NCBI RefSeq assembly: GCF_003712105.1
Contig: NZ_RHLG01000003.1
Coordinates: forward strand, 248,001-312,000
Length of the DNA stretch: 64,000 nt
Source of the DNA: Winogradskyella sp.
Lineage (GTDB): Bacteria; Bacteroidota; Bacteroidia; Flavobacteriales; Flavobacteriaceae
Direction: 5' to 3'
The position numbers were made by a program, and so were the translations under genes. Shown here piece after piece: positions 42,208 to 50,998 of this stretch; positions within the stretch are counted from its first letter, which is position 1; each line of letters opens with the position of its first letter. The notes under the pieces are model-generated. The model was given only the letters and a program-made list of their open reading frames with translations, was not told the DNA's origin and ran no database searches.

Positions 42208-42534
42208 ATGAAAAAACTATTAATCATATTGGGTTTTATAGCTTCTATTTTGGCTGTAGTACTTGCTGTGACACCATTATTTAAGCTTTCGGTATTTCCT
42301 ATAATTATTGCATTTTTATGCGGTATTGCATTACTTTATTTCTCTAAGAAAAAGAAATTTAAGACCAAAGCTATTCAGTACGTATTTCTGTTAACGATAA
42401 TATCGCTGTCATTTACAGTTTACAAGAGTGTTTTTCAAAAAGCTGAAATTGGTGATATCAAAGAGCTCGAGCAACTCGATGAGACTTCTGAAGAAGACGC
42501 CATTAAAGAATTGGAAGATATAGAAATTATGTAA
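42208..42534 (+). CDS. small membrane protein
   Basis: 108 residues with three hydrophobic segments (about 5-22, 27-45 and 53-70) and an acidic tail (DIKELEQLDETSEEDAIKELEDIEIM). No family recognised. Begins four bases after the DUF3108 gene, so probably cotranscribed. Confidence 0.6.
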   Translation: MKKLLIILGFIASILAVVLAVTPLFKLSVFPIIIAFLCGIALLYFSKKKKFKTKAIQYVFLLTIISLSFTVYKSVFQKAEIGDIKELEQLDETSEEDAIKELEDIEIM

Positions 42535-42590
42535 TAACCCCTTAAAAACTATTTTTTCTATTATTTTTGAGCTTCAATATTTGATACTAA

Positions 42591-43622
42591 ATGAAGCTAT
42601 ACATATTACCTCTTTTTTTCTTGGTTGGCATGTGTGCTAAACCAAGGCATAGTGAAAAAGTTAAAACACTAAAAGAGTCTATAGCCTACTCCGATATTTC
42701 TTCAGTAGAAACTTACATCAGTACAATTACTGAAGAAGATTTAAAAAGCCATGTCTATGAAATTTCTTCTGATAAATATGCAGGTCGAAAAACAGGAGAA
42801 GCTGGACATAATGAAGTTTGTGACTACATAAGAGGATATTATAAATCCTTAAATATTAAGGCGCCTGATTCTCATTCTGATTATTTTCAAATAGTTCCAA
42901 AAAGTGCCTTACCTGATAACATAAATGCGTCTCAGAACGTCATCGCCTATATTGAAGGCACTGATTATCCTGACCAATATGTATATATTGTAGCACATTC
43001 TGATCACGAAGGTGTAATAGATGGACAAATATATCCAGGAGCCGATGACAATGGTTCTGGTACAGCTGCAATATTTGAAATGGCTCAAGCTTTTAAAATG
43101 GCATCAAATAGTGGTTATGGTCCAAAGCGAAGTATTGTATTTTTGCATGTAACGGCAGAAGAAATTGGATTACATGGCTCTCTATACTATACGAACAATC
43201 CTGTTTTTCCAATTGAAAACACCGTAAGTACGCTAAATATTGATATGATTGGTCGTACTGATAAAAGGCACGAAAATAATCAAGATTACATTTATGTAAT
43301 CGGTTCTGACAGAGAGAGTACAGAGCTTAATTACATTATTCAAGAAGCAAATTCTAATTTTGTGAACCTTGAATTAGATTACAAATATGATGAGCTTAGA
43401 GACTCAAATAGATATTTCTATAGATCGGACCATTATAATTTTGCATTAAAAGGTATTCCGGTGACCTTCTTCTTTAATGGTGAACATGAGGATTATACAA
43501 AACCTACTGATACCGCAGACAAAATAAATTACCCTTTATTAGCCAAACGGACCAAACTCATATTTGCTACAGCATGGTATATTGCCAATTCTGAAACAGC
43601 TCTTTCTCGCGAAGTTCTTTAA
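42591..43622 (+). CDS. M28 family zinc peptidase, lipoprotein
   Basis: 343 residues with a lipobox at the N-terminus (MKLYILPLFFLVGMC). The M28 zinc/catalytic motifs are complete: VAHSDHEGVIDG, PGADDNGSGTAAIFEMAQAF, FLHVTAEEIGLHGS, NIDMIGRTD, and RSDHYNFALKGIPVTFFF. Predicted aminopeptidase at the envelope. No PA insert is seen, unlike the paralogue just downstream. Upstream is a small membrane protein gene; 54 bases separate it from the second peptidase. Confidence 0.88.
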   Translation: MKLYILPLFFLVGMCAKPRHSEKVKTLKESIAYSDISSVETYISTITEEDLKSHVYEISSDKYAGRKTGEAGHNEVCDYIRGYYKSLNIKAPDSHSDYFQIVPKSALPDNINASQNVIAYIEGTDYPDQYVYIVAHSDHEGVIDGQIYPGADDNGSGTAAIFEMAQAFKMASNSGYGPKRSIVFLHVTAEEIGLHGSLYYTNNPVFPIENTVSTLNIDMIGRTDKRHENNQDYIYVIGSDRESTELNYIIQEANSNFVNLELDYKYDELRDSNRYFYRSDHYNFALKGIPVTFFFNGEHEDYTKPTDTADKINYPLLAKRTKLIFATAWYIANSETALSREVL

Positions 43623-43676
43623 TATTTAATTATCTTAGACCTCATAAAATAACAATCTACTAAACTGAATATAACA

Positions 43677-45245
43677 ATGAGAAAAAATATTTGTTTTTTC
43701 TGTACAGCACTCATATTAATGGCTTGCGGAAGTTCTAAGGATTCTAAAAAAAATACTAAAGTTGCAGACCCCGTTGAATATGCTAAGACCATTACTCAAG
43801 ACGAACTTAAAACAATGCTATATGAATACGCGTCTGATAAATATGAAGGTAGAGAAACAGGAGAAAAGGGTCAAAAATTGGCAGTTGAATATATAAAAAA
43901 TCAGTATTTAGATATTGGTGTAGCCTCAGCATATAAAAGCGAGGATTTTTTTCAAGAAGTATATTTGGAGAGACAAAGTGTTTCTGAAGCAGAACTAGAT
44001 GTTAATGGAAAGTCGTACACTTCTTTTATAAACCATATTGTATTATCACTGTCTAAAAGCTTAGATATAAACACTTCAGAAATTATATATGTGGGCTATG
44101 GCATAGATGATAATAATTACTCTAATTACAAAGGCCTTGATGTTAAGGGTAAAATTGTTCTTGCTAAGTCTGGAGAACCTAAAGATGAAAATGGTAATTA
44201 TATTACTAACGGTAAACAAGAAGGTACAAAATGGACAAACGGACGTCAAGCATTATCGAGTAAACGAAATGCAGCTAGAGATAATGGCGCAAAGGTGCTG
44301 TTGTATTTTGATGAAGGATTATTTTCTAGATATGCACCATTCTATCAAAGACAAGCCGAATCTGGTTTTTCGTCTAGATTATCATTAAAAAATGAAGAGA
44401 ATGATTTTGCATTCTTAATGATTAATGACAGTTTGGCTAAGGCCTTATTGCCAACTATAGAAAAAGATAGTACAAGTAAAGAAGTTAACATAAATCTAAG
44501 CCTAAAGTCGGAGAGAAAAGTTGAGAATGTACTTTCAGAAAATGTTGTGGCTTTTATTGAAGGTTCTGAAAAACCCGATGAAATTCTTGTAATCTCATCA
44601 CATTTAGATCATATCGGCTATCAAAATGGGGAAATCTGCAATGGTGCAGATGACGACGGATCAGGCACTGTGGCATTAATAGAATTGGCAGAAGCATTTC
44701 AAACAGCCGTAAAAGATGGTTTTGCTCCAAAGCGTTCTATTTTGTTTTTGCATGTAACGGGTGAAGAAAAAGGACTTTTAGGTTCTAGATATTACACGGA
44801 TGTAGATCCTATTTTCCCTTTAGCAAATACTGTGGCTGACCTAAATATCGATATGATTGGTAGAACCGATCCAAAACGTAAAGAAGGTCGTCGTAACTAT
44901 GTGTACCTTATTGGTAGTGATAAGTTAAGTACCGATTTGCATAATCTTTCGGAAGAAATTAATAAGAAGTTTTGCAATATTGAACTTGACTATACCTTTA
45001 ATGATGAGAATGACCCAAACCGTTATTACTACAGATCTGATCATTATAACTTTGCTAAAAACAATATTCCCGTTATTTTTTACTTTAATGGTACGCATGA
45101 TGACTACCATAGACCAAGCGATACTCCTGATAAAATTCAATACGATTTATTAGAAAATAGAGCCAGATTAGTGTTTCATACCGCCTGGGAAATTGTCAAT
45201 AGAGATAAAAGAATTGCAGTTGATAAAACTGAAGACGAAAAATAA
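43677..45245 (+). CDS. M28 family zinc peptidase with PA domain, lipoprotein
   Basis: 522 residues. Lipoprotein signal MRKNICFFCTALILMAC. A protease-associated-like insert (about 120-290, YVGYGIDDNNYSNYKGLDVKGKIVLAKSGEP) precedes the M28 core: SSHLDHIGYQNGEICNGADDDGSGTVALIELAEAF, FLHVTGEEKGLLGSRYY, NIDMIGRTDPK, RSDHYNFAKNNIPVIFYF. It shares many segments with the gene at 42591, so the pair is a tandem duplication in which one copy carries the PA domain. A terminator follows at 45279-45304. Confidence 0.9.
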   Translation: MRKNICFFCTALILMACGSSKDSKKNTKVADPVEYAKTITQDELKTMLYEYASDKYEGRETGEKGQKLAVEYIKNQYLDIGVASAYKSEDFFQEVYLERQSVSEAELDVNGKSYTSFINHIVLSLSKSLDINTSEIIYVGYGIDDNNYSNYKGLDVKGKIVLAKSGEPKDENGNYITNGKQEGTKWTNGRQALSSKRNAARDNGAKVLLYFDEGLFSRYAPFYQRQAESGFSSRLSLKNEENDFAFLMINDSLAKALLPTIEKDSTSKEVNINLSLKSERKVENVLSENVVAFIEGSEKPDEILVISSHLDHIGYQNGEICNGADDDGSGTVALIELAEAFQTAVKDGFAPKRSILFLHVTGEEKGLLGSRYYTDVDPIFPLANTVADLNIDMIGRTDPKRKEGRRNYVYLIGSDKLSTDLHNLSEEINKKFCNIELDYTFNDENDPNRYYYRSDHYNFAKNNIPVIFYFNGTHDDYHRPSDTPDKIQYDLLENRARLVFHTAWEIVNRDKRIAVDKTEDEK

Positions 45246-45278
45246 CTTTCACGTCTATAAAAATAGATTATAAAAAAG

Positions 45279-45304
45279 CCTTTCAATGTCTTGAAAGGTT
45301 TTTT
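45279..45304 (+). terminator. terminator after the M28 pair
   Basis: CCTTTCAA TGTC TTGAAAGG followed by six T. Confidence 0.8.
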
Positions 45305-45389
45305 GCTTTTGAATGCAAGCTGGGTCATAATTCACCTAGGTTTAGCATTAACTTGCCACCTTCATTCTGTTAAATTATTTCTACAAAAA

Positions 45390-45412
45390 AAGCTTCCCAT
45401 AAAGAGAAGCTT
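45390..45412 (-). terminator. terminator of tRNA-His
   Basis: AAGCTTC ... GAAGCTT, followed on the minus strand by seven T; 10 bases from the tRNA 3' end. Confidence 0.7.
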
Positions 45413-45421
45413 ATAATTTTG

Positions 45422-45496
45422 GGTGGAAGATGGGACTCGAACCCACGACATCTGGTACCACAAACCAGCGCTCTAACCAACTGAGCTACAACCACC
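45422..45496 (-). tRNA. tRNA-His(GUG)
   Basis: 75 nt on the minus strand, including the extra 5' G at -1. Anticodon loop TTGTGGT between CTGGT and ACCAG gives anticodon GUG. D-arm TAGCTCAGTTGGTTAGAGC and T loop TTCGAGT are standard. The acceptor stem as read (GTGGTTG with CTTCCAC) has two U-U oppositions at 5:68 and 6:67. CCA is not encoded. Confidence 0.9.
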
Positions 45497-45571
45497 ATTT
45501 TTGATTAGGATTGCAAATGTAAATTATTTCCAATGTTCTACAAAAATTTTAGTAAATAAATTAGTTGTTAA

Positions 45572-45587
45572 ACTACAACGTTGTAGT
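45572..45587. promoter_or_regulatory. CG-centred 16-bp palindrome, candidate LacI-type operator
   Basis: ACTACAAC|GTTGTAGT is a perfect palindrome with a central CG, the design of LacI-family operators. It lies 84 bases upstream of the secreted amylase gene and would fit control by a maltose-type repressor. The rest of 45497-45670 shows only A/T-rich sequence and the end of the tRNA. Confidence 0.5.
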
Positions 45588-45670
45588 GAAATTCAAATTA
45601 GTTTTATTAAATAAAATTCAATATTATTCTAGTTCAATCGCTTGAATTACAGGATGAATTTTAGATATAT

Positions 45671-48600
45671 ATGAAAAAGAATTACTTTGTTTTTCCCTTT
45701 TTTTTAGTGTTCTCTTTTTGGTTTTATGGGCAAGTACACACATCCTATCTATGGCATTTACAACAGCCCATTTATTGGCCAGACAAAAGCGTCTCTAACC
45801 CATATGAATATCAAAAAGTATGGGAATCTCAACAACTAAAATTCAATGGGGGAAATATATATGCTGACGGAATAGCTCACCCTTTAAACGATCTAGAAGA
45901 AATATTTAGCAAACCTGATCGTGTTAATGTTTACCAATGGGAAGCTCGAAACTCTATAAACAGTATCACTAGTCTTCCTGATGCTGGTGCACAAGTTAAT
46001 TATGGAGGTTGTCTAATAGAAAATATTCAGTCACTTTCTGACGCAGGAGCTTGGGGTTATGTTCCTAACTGGACAGCTTCAGTGATTGAAGCTCAGGGTT
46101 GGCAAACCTCTGGTGGTTTTCCTCGAATGGATGTAACTGGTTTTACTTGGCATCATGCCCTATCACCACTAATAAGTGATCGCGTGTTACGTAAAGAAAT
46201 TCAAGGTCATAAATACATTGTGCAAAACTATTTTAATGGAAACATATCACCTGGGTATTGGCCTGCTGAGTGTTCTTTTTCAGAGCGAATTATTCAAGTT
46301 TTAGTTGAAGAAGGATTTGAATGGTCGATTATTGCCAATAGTCATTTGTCAAGAACATTAAATGATTACCCCGTGACTTTTGGAACATCGGGTGTAAATA
46401 CAAATCCTCCAAATCTCGCAGATAAAGTAACTACAAATGGAACCAATTGGTGGAGTGGACAAATCGATGGCCGTGGTGGTACATTTGCTGCTCCTTATAG
46501 CTATCAAGCTCATAAAGCAAAATATGTAAATCCTGAAACAGGTCAAGAATATAAACTCACAGTAGTCCCAATGGCAGATTTACTAAGCTATCGTGACGGT
46601 TTTAGTGAGCAAGGCACAGGAGAATTAGATGCAAATATTGCACCTTACGATGACCCTAATCATCCTTCAATTGTATTATTAGCGCATGATGGTGATAATG
46701 CTTGGGGTGGCGGTGCAAGTTATTATCAGCAAGCAGTACAAAATTTTTCTAATGCTGCTGCTAGTCAAGGCTACTCTCCTACTACAATTCAACAGTTTTT
46801 AAACGATCATCCTGTATCTGAATCTGATATAGTTAAAGTCGAAGATGGGTCTTGGTTTAATGCAGAAAACGATTGGGGAAGTCCTCAGTTTATTAATTGG
46901 CTGTGGCCAATGTATACATCGGAATTTGAGTTTGATCCAAATGGTTGGACTGAAGATGCTCGCAATTGGGCAGTTTTAACTGCAGCTGAAAATTATGTTA
47001 TAATGGCTGAAGATTTAGAAGGTAACACAGACATAGCAGATATTGTAAATCCTTCTGTTAGTTCTTCAAAAGCAGAATTAGCATGGCATGCACTATTACC
47101 AGGTTATACGAGTGGATACATGTATTATGGCAAGTCCATAGACATGGAAATTAAACAAACTATTGCATCTAATAATGCAGTAGACTATGCACAAGATGTT
47201 ATTGATTCAAATCCTGGCGTTGATGCTACGCCACCATCTGTTTTTATTCCTCAGCGCTATCCTTATAATCCTGGGGAGATAGGATTTGGTCCGACTTATG
47301 GATATCAGCAACATCTTAACTCTGCTGATTTTACGGTTTGGACATTTGCTCATGATGTGAATGGTATTGCATCAGCTGAATTAAAATATCGTATCGATAA
47401 TGACGGCGTTAATCCCTTAAGTAATAACGATAATGAAACTTATGCTGGAGGAAATTCTGTTGGGAACTGGGAAAGTCTAACTATGATTGAGCGCATATTT
47501 CCTAAAACTAATATTACAAATGATCCTGAAATAGATTTCTTTGTTTTACCAGAACATATTGCAAATCAGTATCATGCTGAGATTACTGGTTTATCTGAAG
47601 TTCTTGTAGATTATTATGTCGAAATCACAGACAACAATGGAAACGTCACAAAATCAAAGATTCAACATGTATGGGTTGGAGAAAATCTAGATGTTAATCC
47701 TACTGTAAGTTTTTTACCTGAAAATAATTTCTCTCCTGATCCTTTGGATGTGACGATTTTGGCATCAGATTCAACAGATCCAAACCCAACACTTTATTAT
47801 ACAACTGATGAGTCAGAGCCTACAACTAGCTCTCCGTCTGTTAACCAACAAACAACAATTAATATTACTGAAACAACAACGTTTAAAGCCTTTGCAGTAG
47901 ATGTAGATAATAACCAGTCTAATATTGTAACAAAGACGTATTTCATTGGAGACGTCGATGGCTTTACCGTTTATTTTAAACCTCCAGATTCTTGGACTTC
48001 TGCACCAAAAGTTTACTGGTGGGATATTCTACCTGATGGTGTTTTAGAAGATGCTGCGTGGCCGGGTGTTGATATGATTGAAGCATGTGATGGCTGGTAT
48101 AGCTATGAGTTTGTTGGTGTTGCATCAACTAATATTATTTTTAATGATGGTCTAGGAACTAATCAAACTGTTGATTTATCTGCTTCTGGTGAAGCCTATT
48201 ACGAGTGGGATTCTATGAGCTGGATTTCTAACCCAAATATTACTCAACCCTGTTTAACTATAAATCCTCTTGGTGGTACTTTTGCAAATGGATCAACCGT
48301 AGATGTTACAGTTACGGCAACAGATTCATCATTTCCGAACCCAACTATTTATTACACAATAGATGGCACTGAACCTACAACGAGTTCATCTTCTGCAACC
48401 AATGCTGTTAATATACAGTTGAATTCAACTACAACATTAAAAGCTTTTGCACAAAATTCTAATGGAGATGACTCAAGCGTAAAGACTGAAAATTACACTT
48501 TCGAAGATCTTGATAGCTTTACCGTATTTTTTAGACCACCAAGTGACTGGACAACAACTCCAAATGTTTATTGGTGGAACGCCTCTCCTAATGGTGTACT

Positions 48601-49036
48601 AAGTGATGGTAATTGGCCTGGTATAACAATGGAATTACATGATAGTGAATGGTATAAATATACTTTTACTAACATAGAAAGCATAAATATCATATTTAAC
48701 AATGGCTCAAGTGGTGTTGGTATAAATCAAACTGATGATATTATTGGTGTAAATGAAGATTTATGGTTTGATTGGTTTAATGGGGTATTAAGTATAAACT
48801 CGCCCGAATTAAATAATGATTTCAGAGTTTATCCAAATCCTGTTGAAAGTATAATAAGAGTAGATTCATCTACAACTTTCAATAGGTTTACAATTCATGA
48901 TATAACAGGAAAATTGATACGTACAGGTAGTATAATTAATAACGCTATCAATGTTGGATATCTTAATAAAGGCGTATATATACTAAATCTTAAAGGAGAC
49001 AATAATATCAGTAAAACTGTTAGATTTATTAAATAA
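45671..49036 (+). CDS. secreted GH57-like alpha-amylase with two starch-binding modules and T9SS tail
   Basis: 1121 residues. Signal peptide (to about 21). Glycoside hydrolase domain (about 22-540) with LWHLQQPIYWP (GH57 HQP-like motif), SPGYWPAECSF with the likely nucleophile E200, and LLAHDGDNAWGGG as the probable acid site region. Then two repeats, each a chitobiase-C-like beta domain (YYTTDESEPTTSS and YYTIDGTEPTTSS) followed by a CBM26-like starch-binding module (FTVYFKPPDSWTSAPKVYWWD and FTVFFRPPSDWTTTPNVYWWN). The C-terminal tail (FRVYPNPVESIIRV to KTVRFIK) directs type IX secretion. Possible control by the palindrome at 45572. Confidence 0.85.
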   Translation: MKKNYFVFPFFLVFSFWFYGQVHTSYLWHLQQPIYWPDKSVSNPYEYQKVWESQQLKFNGGNIYADGIAHPLNDLEEIFSKPDRVNVYQWEARNSINSITSLPDAGAQVNYGGCLIENIQSLSDAGAWGYVPNWTASVIEAQGWQTSGGFPRMDVTGFTWHHALSPLISDRVLRKEIQGHKYIVQNYFNGNISPGYWPAECSFSERIIQVLVEEGFEWSIIANSHLSRTLNDYPVTFGTSGVNTNPPNLADKVTTNGTNWWSGQIDGRGGTFAAPYSYQAHKAKYVNPETGQEYKLTVVPMADLLSYRDGFSEQGTGELDANIAPYDDPNHPSIVLLAHDGDNAWGGGASYYQQAVQNFSNAAASQGYSPTTIQQFLNDHPVSESDIVKVEDGSWFNAENDWGSPQFINWLWPMYTSEFEFDPNGWTEDARNWAVLTAAENYVIMAEDLEGNTDIADIVNPSVSSSKAELAWHALLPGYTSGYMYYGKSIDMEIKQTIASNNAVDYAQDVIDSNPGVDATPPSVFIPQRYPYNPGEIGFGPTYGYQQHLNSADFTVWTFAHDVNGIASAELKYRIDNDGVNPLSNNDNETYAGGNSVGNWESLTMIERIFPKTNITNDPEIDFFVLPEHIANQYHAEITGLSEVLVDYYVEITDNNGNVTKSKIQHVWVGENLDVNPTVSFLPENNFSPDPLDVTILASDSTDPNPTLYYTTDESEPTTSSPSVNQQTTINITETTTFKAFAVDVDNNQSNIVTKTYFIGDVDGFTVYFKPPDSWTSAPKVYWWDILPDGVLEDAAWPGVDMIEACDGWYSYEFVGVASTNIIFNDGLGTNQTVDLSASGEAYYEWDSMSWISNPNITQPCLTINPLGGTFANGSTVDVTVTATDSSFPNPTIYYTIDGTEPTTSSSSATNAVNIQLNSTTTLKAFAQNSNGDDSSVKTENYTFEDLDSFTVFFRPPSDWTTTPNVYWWNASPNGVLSDGNWPGITMELHDSEWYKYTFTNIESINIIFNNGSSGVGINQTDDIIGVNEDLWFDWFNGVLSINSPELNNDFRVYPNPVESIIRVDSSTTFNRFTIHDITGKLIRTGSIINNAINVGYLNKGVYILNLKGDNNISKTVRFIK

Positions 49037-49084
49037 ATATATCGTTTAAAACGCTATAATTTTAAAAACTTAAGCTTAATCCAC

Positions 49085-49801
49085 CTATATTAAATCTAAT
49101 AAACTGTCTGTTGCTGGGTAACGTTCAACTGTAAAACCTTCAGCATGTTCTACACCTATTAATCTACCTAGATTTCGTGATCTATAAATTATACTATCGG
49201 TAAAGTTCTTGCTAGAAATAGGAGTCTCAGGTTCTTTACTATTTGGGTCGTAAAATTGAGTTTTATAAGCAAGAACTGCTTCCATTTTTTTATCTATAAA
49301 ACCAGTAACATCTATAGCTATATCTGGCTCTAAATCTTTCCATTGTATGTAATGGTACACAAGTCTTGGTCGCCATTGTTCTTGAGGTCTCCCATCAAAT
49401 TCAGTGTCTATCTTTACCAACCCACTAAGAAAACAGGCATCACTCACAAGCTTACTCCCTTTTCCGTGATCTATATGTCTATCTTCAACAGCATTACATA
49501 GTACAATTTCTGGTCGGTAAAGCCTTATCATTTTTATGATCTCTAACTGGTGTGCTTTATCGTTCGTAAAAAAGCCATCTGCAAATCCTAAATTTTCTCG
49601 TATTTCAACACCTAGAATTTTTGCAGCAATAGCAGCTTCTTCGTCTCGTGTTTCGGCAGTACCACGAGTTCCTAGTTCGCCACGAGTTAAATCTATAATA
49701 CCAACTTTTCTGCCTTTGGAAACTTCTTTTGCAATAACAGCACCACAACCAAGTTCTACGTCATCAGGATGTGCACCAAAAGCTAAAATATCTAGTTTCA
49801 T
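49085..49801 (-). CDS. bshB1: bacillithiol biosynthesis deacetylase BshB1
   Basis: Removes the acetyl group from GlcNAc-malate in bacillithiol synthesis. 238 residues of the PIG-L/LmbE family. Zinc site GAHPDDVELGCGA near residue 8 and the later H in DRHIDHGKGS near 112; DLTRGELGTRGTAETRDEEAAIAAKILG and ENLGFADGFF are typical of BshB1. Its ATG overlaps the stop of the trans-sulfuration gene by four bases, so thiol and sulfur-amino-acid genes are cotranscribed. Confidence 0.92.
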   Translation of the reverse strand: MKLDILAFGAHPDDVELGCGAVIAKEVSKGRKVGIIDLTRGELGTRGTAETRDEEAAIAAKILGVEIRENLGFADGFFTNDKAHQLEIIKMIRLYRPEIVLCNAVEDRHIDHGKGSKLVSDACFLSGLVKIDTEFDGRPQEQWRPRLVYHYIQWKDLEPDIAIDVTGFIDKKMEAVLAYKTQFYDPNSKEPETPISSKNFTDSIIYRSRNLGRLIGVEHAEGFTVERYPATDSLLDLI

Positions 49802-50955
49802 TTGTTTTCAATTTTTTTAATGGCTTGATTTATATCACGTTTCAGATCTTTAACATCCTCAATACCTACCGAAAAACGAATGAGTTGATCACTTATGCCA
49901 ACATTTCTCCTTTCTTCAGGAGTTAATAATGCGTGAGATGTTAAGTGAGGAGATATCACTGTACTTTCTATACCTGCTAAACTCATTGAAGACTTTATTA
50001 ATTTCAGTTTCTTTTGAAACTGATACGAATCTAAATCATCCGAAAGTTCAAAAGATAACATAGCACCAAATCCTTCCATTTGTGACTTTGCTAATTTATA
50101 CTCAGGATGCGACTTTAGACCTGGATAAAACACCTTAGAGATTTTAGGATGTTTATTAAGCCATTTGGCCATTTTCAAGGCATTTTTGGTTTGAGCTTTG
50201 ACTCTTAAGCCTAATGTTTTCATACTACGCTCTAGCATCCAAACCGTCATATCGCTTAAACTTCCACCCAAATTTTTAGCCACATTCCATATCTTATCAA
50301 TATGCTCTTGAGATCCAGTTACTGCACCAGCGCAAATATCACTATGACCGCCAAAATATTTGGTTGCCGAATGCATTACCAAATCTATTCCCAAGTCAAT
50401 AGGCTTCTGATTAATAGGTGATGCGAATGTATTATCAATAGAAGTTAGTATATGTTTTGACTTACCTAATTCTGCAACAGCTCTTACGTCTGTGATAGTT
50501 AATAAAGGATTAGATGGACTCTCTAAATGGATAAGCTTTGTGTTAGTCTTTATTGCATTCTCAAAATCTTCTACTGTATAACCATCAGTAAACGTGTACT
50601 CGATACCATACTTAGGGAACTCTTCTTTTATAAAATTTACAGTTCCGCCATATAACGTGTTTTGAACGACTAAATGATCTCCTTTTTGTAAAAAAGCCAA
50701 AAACATTGTACTGATTGCAGCCATACCTGAACCAAAAATAATTGCAGCTTCAGCATGCTCTAAAGCTGCAATTTTTTTAGCTAAAAACTCTTGATTAGGC
50801 GTATTAAAATATCTCGGGTAACGCTTTACATCAACATCTAAAAATTCGTATGAAGAACTTAAATACATTGGTGATACAGCACCTTTAAATTGTTCGTCTT
50901 TTACCTCACCAATGTGAGCACAAATAGTATTAGTTCCTAATTTTTTCTTTGTCAT
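49798..50955 (-). CDS. trans-sulfuration PLP enzyme (cystathionine gamma-synthase/lyase family)
   Basis: 385 residues of the Cys/Met metabolism PLP family. Seen: RYPRYFNTPNQEFLAKKIAALEHAEAAIIFGSGMAAIS at the N-terminus, SIDNTFASPINQKPIDLGIDLVMHSATKYFGGHSD with the PLP lysine in SATKY, and GSLSDMTVWMLERSMKTLGLRV. Whether it makes or cleaves cystathionine (MetB or CGL) cannot be decided by eye. Coupled to bshB1 by a 4-bp overlap; a cysteine-supplying role for bacillithiol is a reasonable inference. Confidence 0.88.
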   Translation of the reverse strand: MTKKKLGTNTICAHIGEVKDEQFKGAVSPMYLSSSYEFLDVDVKRYPRYFNTPNQEFLAKKIAALEHAEAAIIFGSGMAAISTMFLAFLQKGDHLVVQNTLYGGTVNFIKEEFPKYGIEYTFTDGYTVEDFENAIKTNTKLIHLESPSNPLLTITDVRAVAELGKSKHILTSIDNTFASPINQKPIDLGIDLVMHSATKYFGGHSDICAGAVTGSQEHIDKIWNVAKNLGGSLSDMTVWMLERSMKTLGLRVKAQTKNALKMAKWLNKHPKISKVFYPGLKSHPEYKLAKSQMEGFGAMLSFELSDDLDSYQFQKKLKLIKSSMSLAGIESTVISPHLTSHALLTPEERRNVGISDQLIRFSVGIEDVKDLKRDINQAIKKIENK

Positions 50956-50998
50956 ATTTTTTTAATAAAAGCTAAAATTAACGAAAAGAAATATACTA

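Noticed and set aside
44107..44388. 93-codon plus-strand ORF inside the second M28 gene
   Set aside because: It is in another frame of a clearly coding region with complete peptidase motifs and has no family resemblance.
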